Of a stretch of DNA of 7,379 nucleotides, positions 5,959 to 7,379 are shown one piece after another. Within the stretch, counting starts at the first letter, position 1, and each line of letters begins with the position of its first letter. Under the pieces are notes generated by a model. The model saw only the letters and a program-made list of their open reading frames with translations, was not told where the DNA came from and did no database searches. Source of the DNA: Desulfurococcales archaeon (lineage in GTDB: Archaea; Thermoproteota; Thermoprotei_A; Sulfolobales; NBVN01); the NCBI GenBank assembly GCA_021163585.1, contig JAGGTW010000064.1:1-7379 (forward strand), given 5' to 3'. A program made the translations under genes and the position numbers.

Positions 5959-5984
5959 TATGGTACGTTAAGTACGGAACCATA
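5959..5984. repeat. Nested inverted repeat abutting the PspC-gene promoter
   Basis: TATGGT (5959-5964) and ACCATA (5979-5984) form an outer inverted repeat with 14 bases between, and a pair of GTAC words (5963-5966 and 5972-5975) sits inside. The left arm begins two bases beyond the TATA element on its upstream side, where a dimeric regulator could aid or block factor binding. No regulator gene is present in the window. Confidence 0.35.
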
Positions 5985-6008
5985 ATACCTAGTTATAGTA
6001 CCTCAAGT

Positions 6009-6013
6009 AAAAA
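6009..6013 (-). terminator. T-run terminator after the ABC permease gene
   Basis: Read leftward, GCGTTTTTAC occurs about 30 bases past the stop codon of the permease. It lies inside a loop closed by an imperfect inverted repeat (CCTCAAGTA at 6001-6009 with TATTTGAGG at 6026-6034). It would end the ABC operon before the PspC gene. Confidence 0.4.
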
Positions 6014-6043
6014 CGCTGAAGTAAGTATTTGAGGAATTCCGCA

Positions 6044-6706
6044 CTACCTACCACTTATTTCAAGTCCAGGTATTCTGAGCTTGTTCTCAAGCCACTTAAA
6101 GCCTACGGTTGCCACAGTCGTCATTATCAGGTATATTATTGCCAGCGTCATGAACGTCTCTATAGGTCTGAAGTACTTGTAGTTAAATGACTTTGAAATA
6201 GCGAACATGTCCTGCACACCCACAACAAACGCTAGTGAAGAGTACTTGATCATGTATATCAACTCATTGGAAATACCTGGAAGAGCCCTTCTTATCGCCT
6301 GAGGCAATATTATATAGAGCACCTCCTGCAGCTTAGTCATACCGATCGCCTTTGCCGCCAGCGACTGACCCACATCTATCGAGCGGATAGCGCCCCTTAC
6401 ATACTCGGACTGATAGGAACCGCTGCAGAGTATGAAGCCGAGCACTGCAGCCCAGAAGGGGGTTAGATATATTTTGAAGTCCGCAAGCCCAACAAACAGT
6501 ATTAGTAATGTGACCATCAGTGGGAAACCCCTGAAAGTCACCACCATAGCCGTCGCTATGGTTGAGGAGATCCTGTCACCGTAGACCCTCAGAGTACCTA
6601 TGAGGATACCCAGCGCAACACTAGCGGGCATAGCAATAGCGAGCATTTTAAGTGTTGTTACCACACCTCCCATCAGCGCTGGCAGGAATTCCTCCCAGAA
6701 GGTCAT
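6044..6706 (-). CDS. Polar amino-acid ABC transporter permease (HisM/GlnP family)
   Basis: This is the membrane channel of a polar amino-acid uptake system of the His/Gln/Arg/opine type. It is 220 residues, normal for the family. Visible features are the VVTTLKM start of the first helix, FRGFPLMVTLLILF at 58-71 and a Y-x-SEYVRGAIRSID block at 98-111. These are followed by the EAA loop, near 117-139, that docks on the ATPase (AAKAIGMTKL then LPQAIRRALP). About five membrane helices are apparent. The ATG overlaps the ATPase stop codon as ATGA, and GGTGA (plus-strand 6713-6717) is six bases upstream, so the two are translationally coupled. A single permease gene suggests a homodimer, unless a second one lies beyond the window. 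The transported amino acid cannot be told from this sequence, and no substrate-binding protein gene is seen. Confidence 0.92.
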   Translation of the reverse strand: MTFWEEFLPALMGGVVTTLKMLAIAMPASVALGILIGTLRVYGDRISSTIATAMVVTFRGFPLMVTLLILFVGLADFKIYLTPFWAAVLGFILCSGSYQSEYVRGAIRSIDVGQSLAAKAIGMTKLQEVLYIILPQAIRRALPGISNELIYMIKYSSLAFVVGVQDMFAISKSFNYKYFRPIETFMTLAIIYLIMTTVATVGFKWLENKLRIPGLEISGR

Positions 6707-7379
6707 TTTCTTTCACCGTACAGTCTACCGATCTTCTCGAAGAACTTCTTCGTCGCATCGTGCTTGGGGTTGAAAACCACCTCCTTGGGCGGGCCTTTCT
6801 CAAGTATGATTCCATTATACATGAACATTATCTCATCAGCAACCTCCAGCGCGAAGCCTATTTCATGTGTGACGACAAGCCCCGTAACACCCTTCCTAGC
6901 GAGCTCCTTCATCACCTGCAGTACCTCACCAACGAGCTGGGGGTCAAGAGCTGATGTGGGCTCATCATACAGGATTATAACCGGGTCCATTGCGAGGGCC
7001 CTAGCTATAGCTACCCTCTGCTTCTGCCCTCCAGACAACTGTGCTGGGTATTTATGCCAGAGGTCCTCGGTTATATGTACTGTGAGGAGCGCCTCCTTAG
7101 CACGCCTGATGGCTTCCTCCTTCGGGAGTTTCTTGACCTTCGTAAGCCCTATCATGACGTTGTCCAGCGCAGTCAGGTGGTGGAAGAGGTTGAACTCTTG
7201 GAACACGAACCCTATCTTCTGCCTCATCTTATTGATGTCTACTGAAGGGTTGGTGAGCTCCACGTCTTCAAGCCACACCTTACCCTTGTCAGGCATTGTC
7301 AGCAGGTTCAGGCACCTGAGGAGCGTGCTCTTACCTGCTCCGCTGGGGCCAGCTATTACCTTAGTCTCGCCCCTCTTGA
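6703..7379 (-). CDS. Polar amino-acid ABC transporter ATP-binding protein (GlnQ/HisP family), 5' end missing
   Basis: This is the cytoplasmic ATPase that powers the adjoining permease. The reading frame is open to the window edge, so the N-terminus (about 20-25 residues including the A-loop region) is missing. Counting from the first complete codon in the window, Walker A GPSGAGKST is at 10-18, the Q-loop FVFQEFN at 57-63, the signature LSGGQKQR at 114-121, Walker B VIILYDE at 133-139, the D-loop SALDP at 142-146 and the switch histidine in VVTHE. Every catalytic element is intact. The ATG at 7296 is internal, because it would start after Walker A and remove it. The end of the gene overlaps the permease start by four bases. 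The LNLL and NLFHHLTALDNV stretches are typical of the polar amino-acid branch rather than sugar or peptide importers. Confidence 0.95.
   Translation of the reverse strand, partial: KRGETKVIAGPSGAGKSTLLRCLNLLTMPDKGKVWLEDVELTNPSVDINKMRQKIGFVFQEFNLFHHLTALDNVMIGLTKVKKLPKEEAIRRAKEALLTVHITEDLWHKYPAQLSGGQKQRVAIARALAMDPVIILYDEPTSALDPQLVGEVLQVMKELARKGVTGLVVTHEIGFALEVADEIMFMYNGIILEKGPPKEVVFNPKHDATKKFFEKIGRLYGERK

Noticed and set aside
6652..7245. Rightward frames opposite the ABC transporter genes
   Set aside because: Both cover invariant ABC motifs on the minus strand and show no family features of their own.
1..7379. CRISPR array, insertion sequence or integrated element
   Set aside because: No regularly spaced direct repeats, transposase or integrase frames, or terminal repeats are present; gene style looks uniform across the window.

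Overview
The window looks like chromosomal DNA of a thermophilic archaeon, most likely a crenarchaeon (Thermoproteota). The evidence is a tungsten-type aldehyde:ferredoxin oxidoreductase, archaeal BRE/TATA promoters a short distance upstream of starts, GGTG/GGTGA ribosome-binding sites, a TTG start, arginine coded mostly by AGG/AGA, T-run terminators and very dense gene packing. I cannot place it in an order or genus from sequence alone. I see no RNA gene, CRISPR array, insertion sequence or integration scar, and no uncovered stretch longer than about 150 bases.

Left half, plus strand (1-3745): three genes read rightward. The first is a 630-residue aldehyde:ferredoxin oxidoreductase of the tungstopterin/4Fe-4S family. 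After a 145-base gap with a terminator and a new promoter comes a 372-residue membrane protein, which fuses an N-terminal ferritin-like (erythrin) domain to a VIT1/CCC1 iron-transporter domain, the architecture of MbfA-type iron exporters. Fifty bases later is a 158-residue stand-alone ferritin-like protein. It aligns helix by helix with the fused domain but has Ser in place of one di-iron Glu and ends in a Gly-Gly tail. Together the last two look like an iron-handling pair.

Right half, minus strand (3810-7379): five genes read leftward and converge on the left block at about 3746-3809. In transcription order they are: a polar amino-acid ABC transporter ATPase (5' end outside the window); its permease, joined by an ATGA stop-start overlap; a three-helix PspC-domain membrane protein; QueC (preQ0 synthase); and a YhhQ/DUF165-family transporter of queuosine/archaeosine precursors. 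QueC and the transporter give one locus that can both make and import preQ0, the precursor of archaeosine in tRNA. PspC, QueC and the YhhQ-like gene each appear to have their own TATA element, so they may be a run of single-gene units rather than one operon. The ABC pair is a true operon; no substrate-binding protein gene lies in the window.

Most of the region is ordinary housekeeping and transport. The parts most worth a second look are the paired ferritin-like proteins with a degenerate metal site, the VIT domain lacking a commonly conserved acidic residue, and a nested inverted repeat directly upstream of the PspC promoter.
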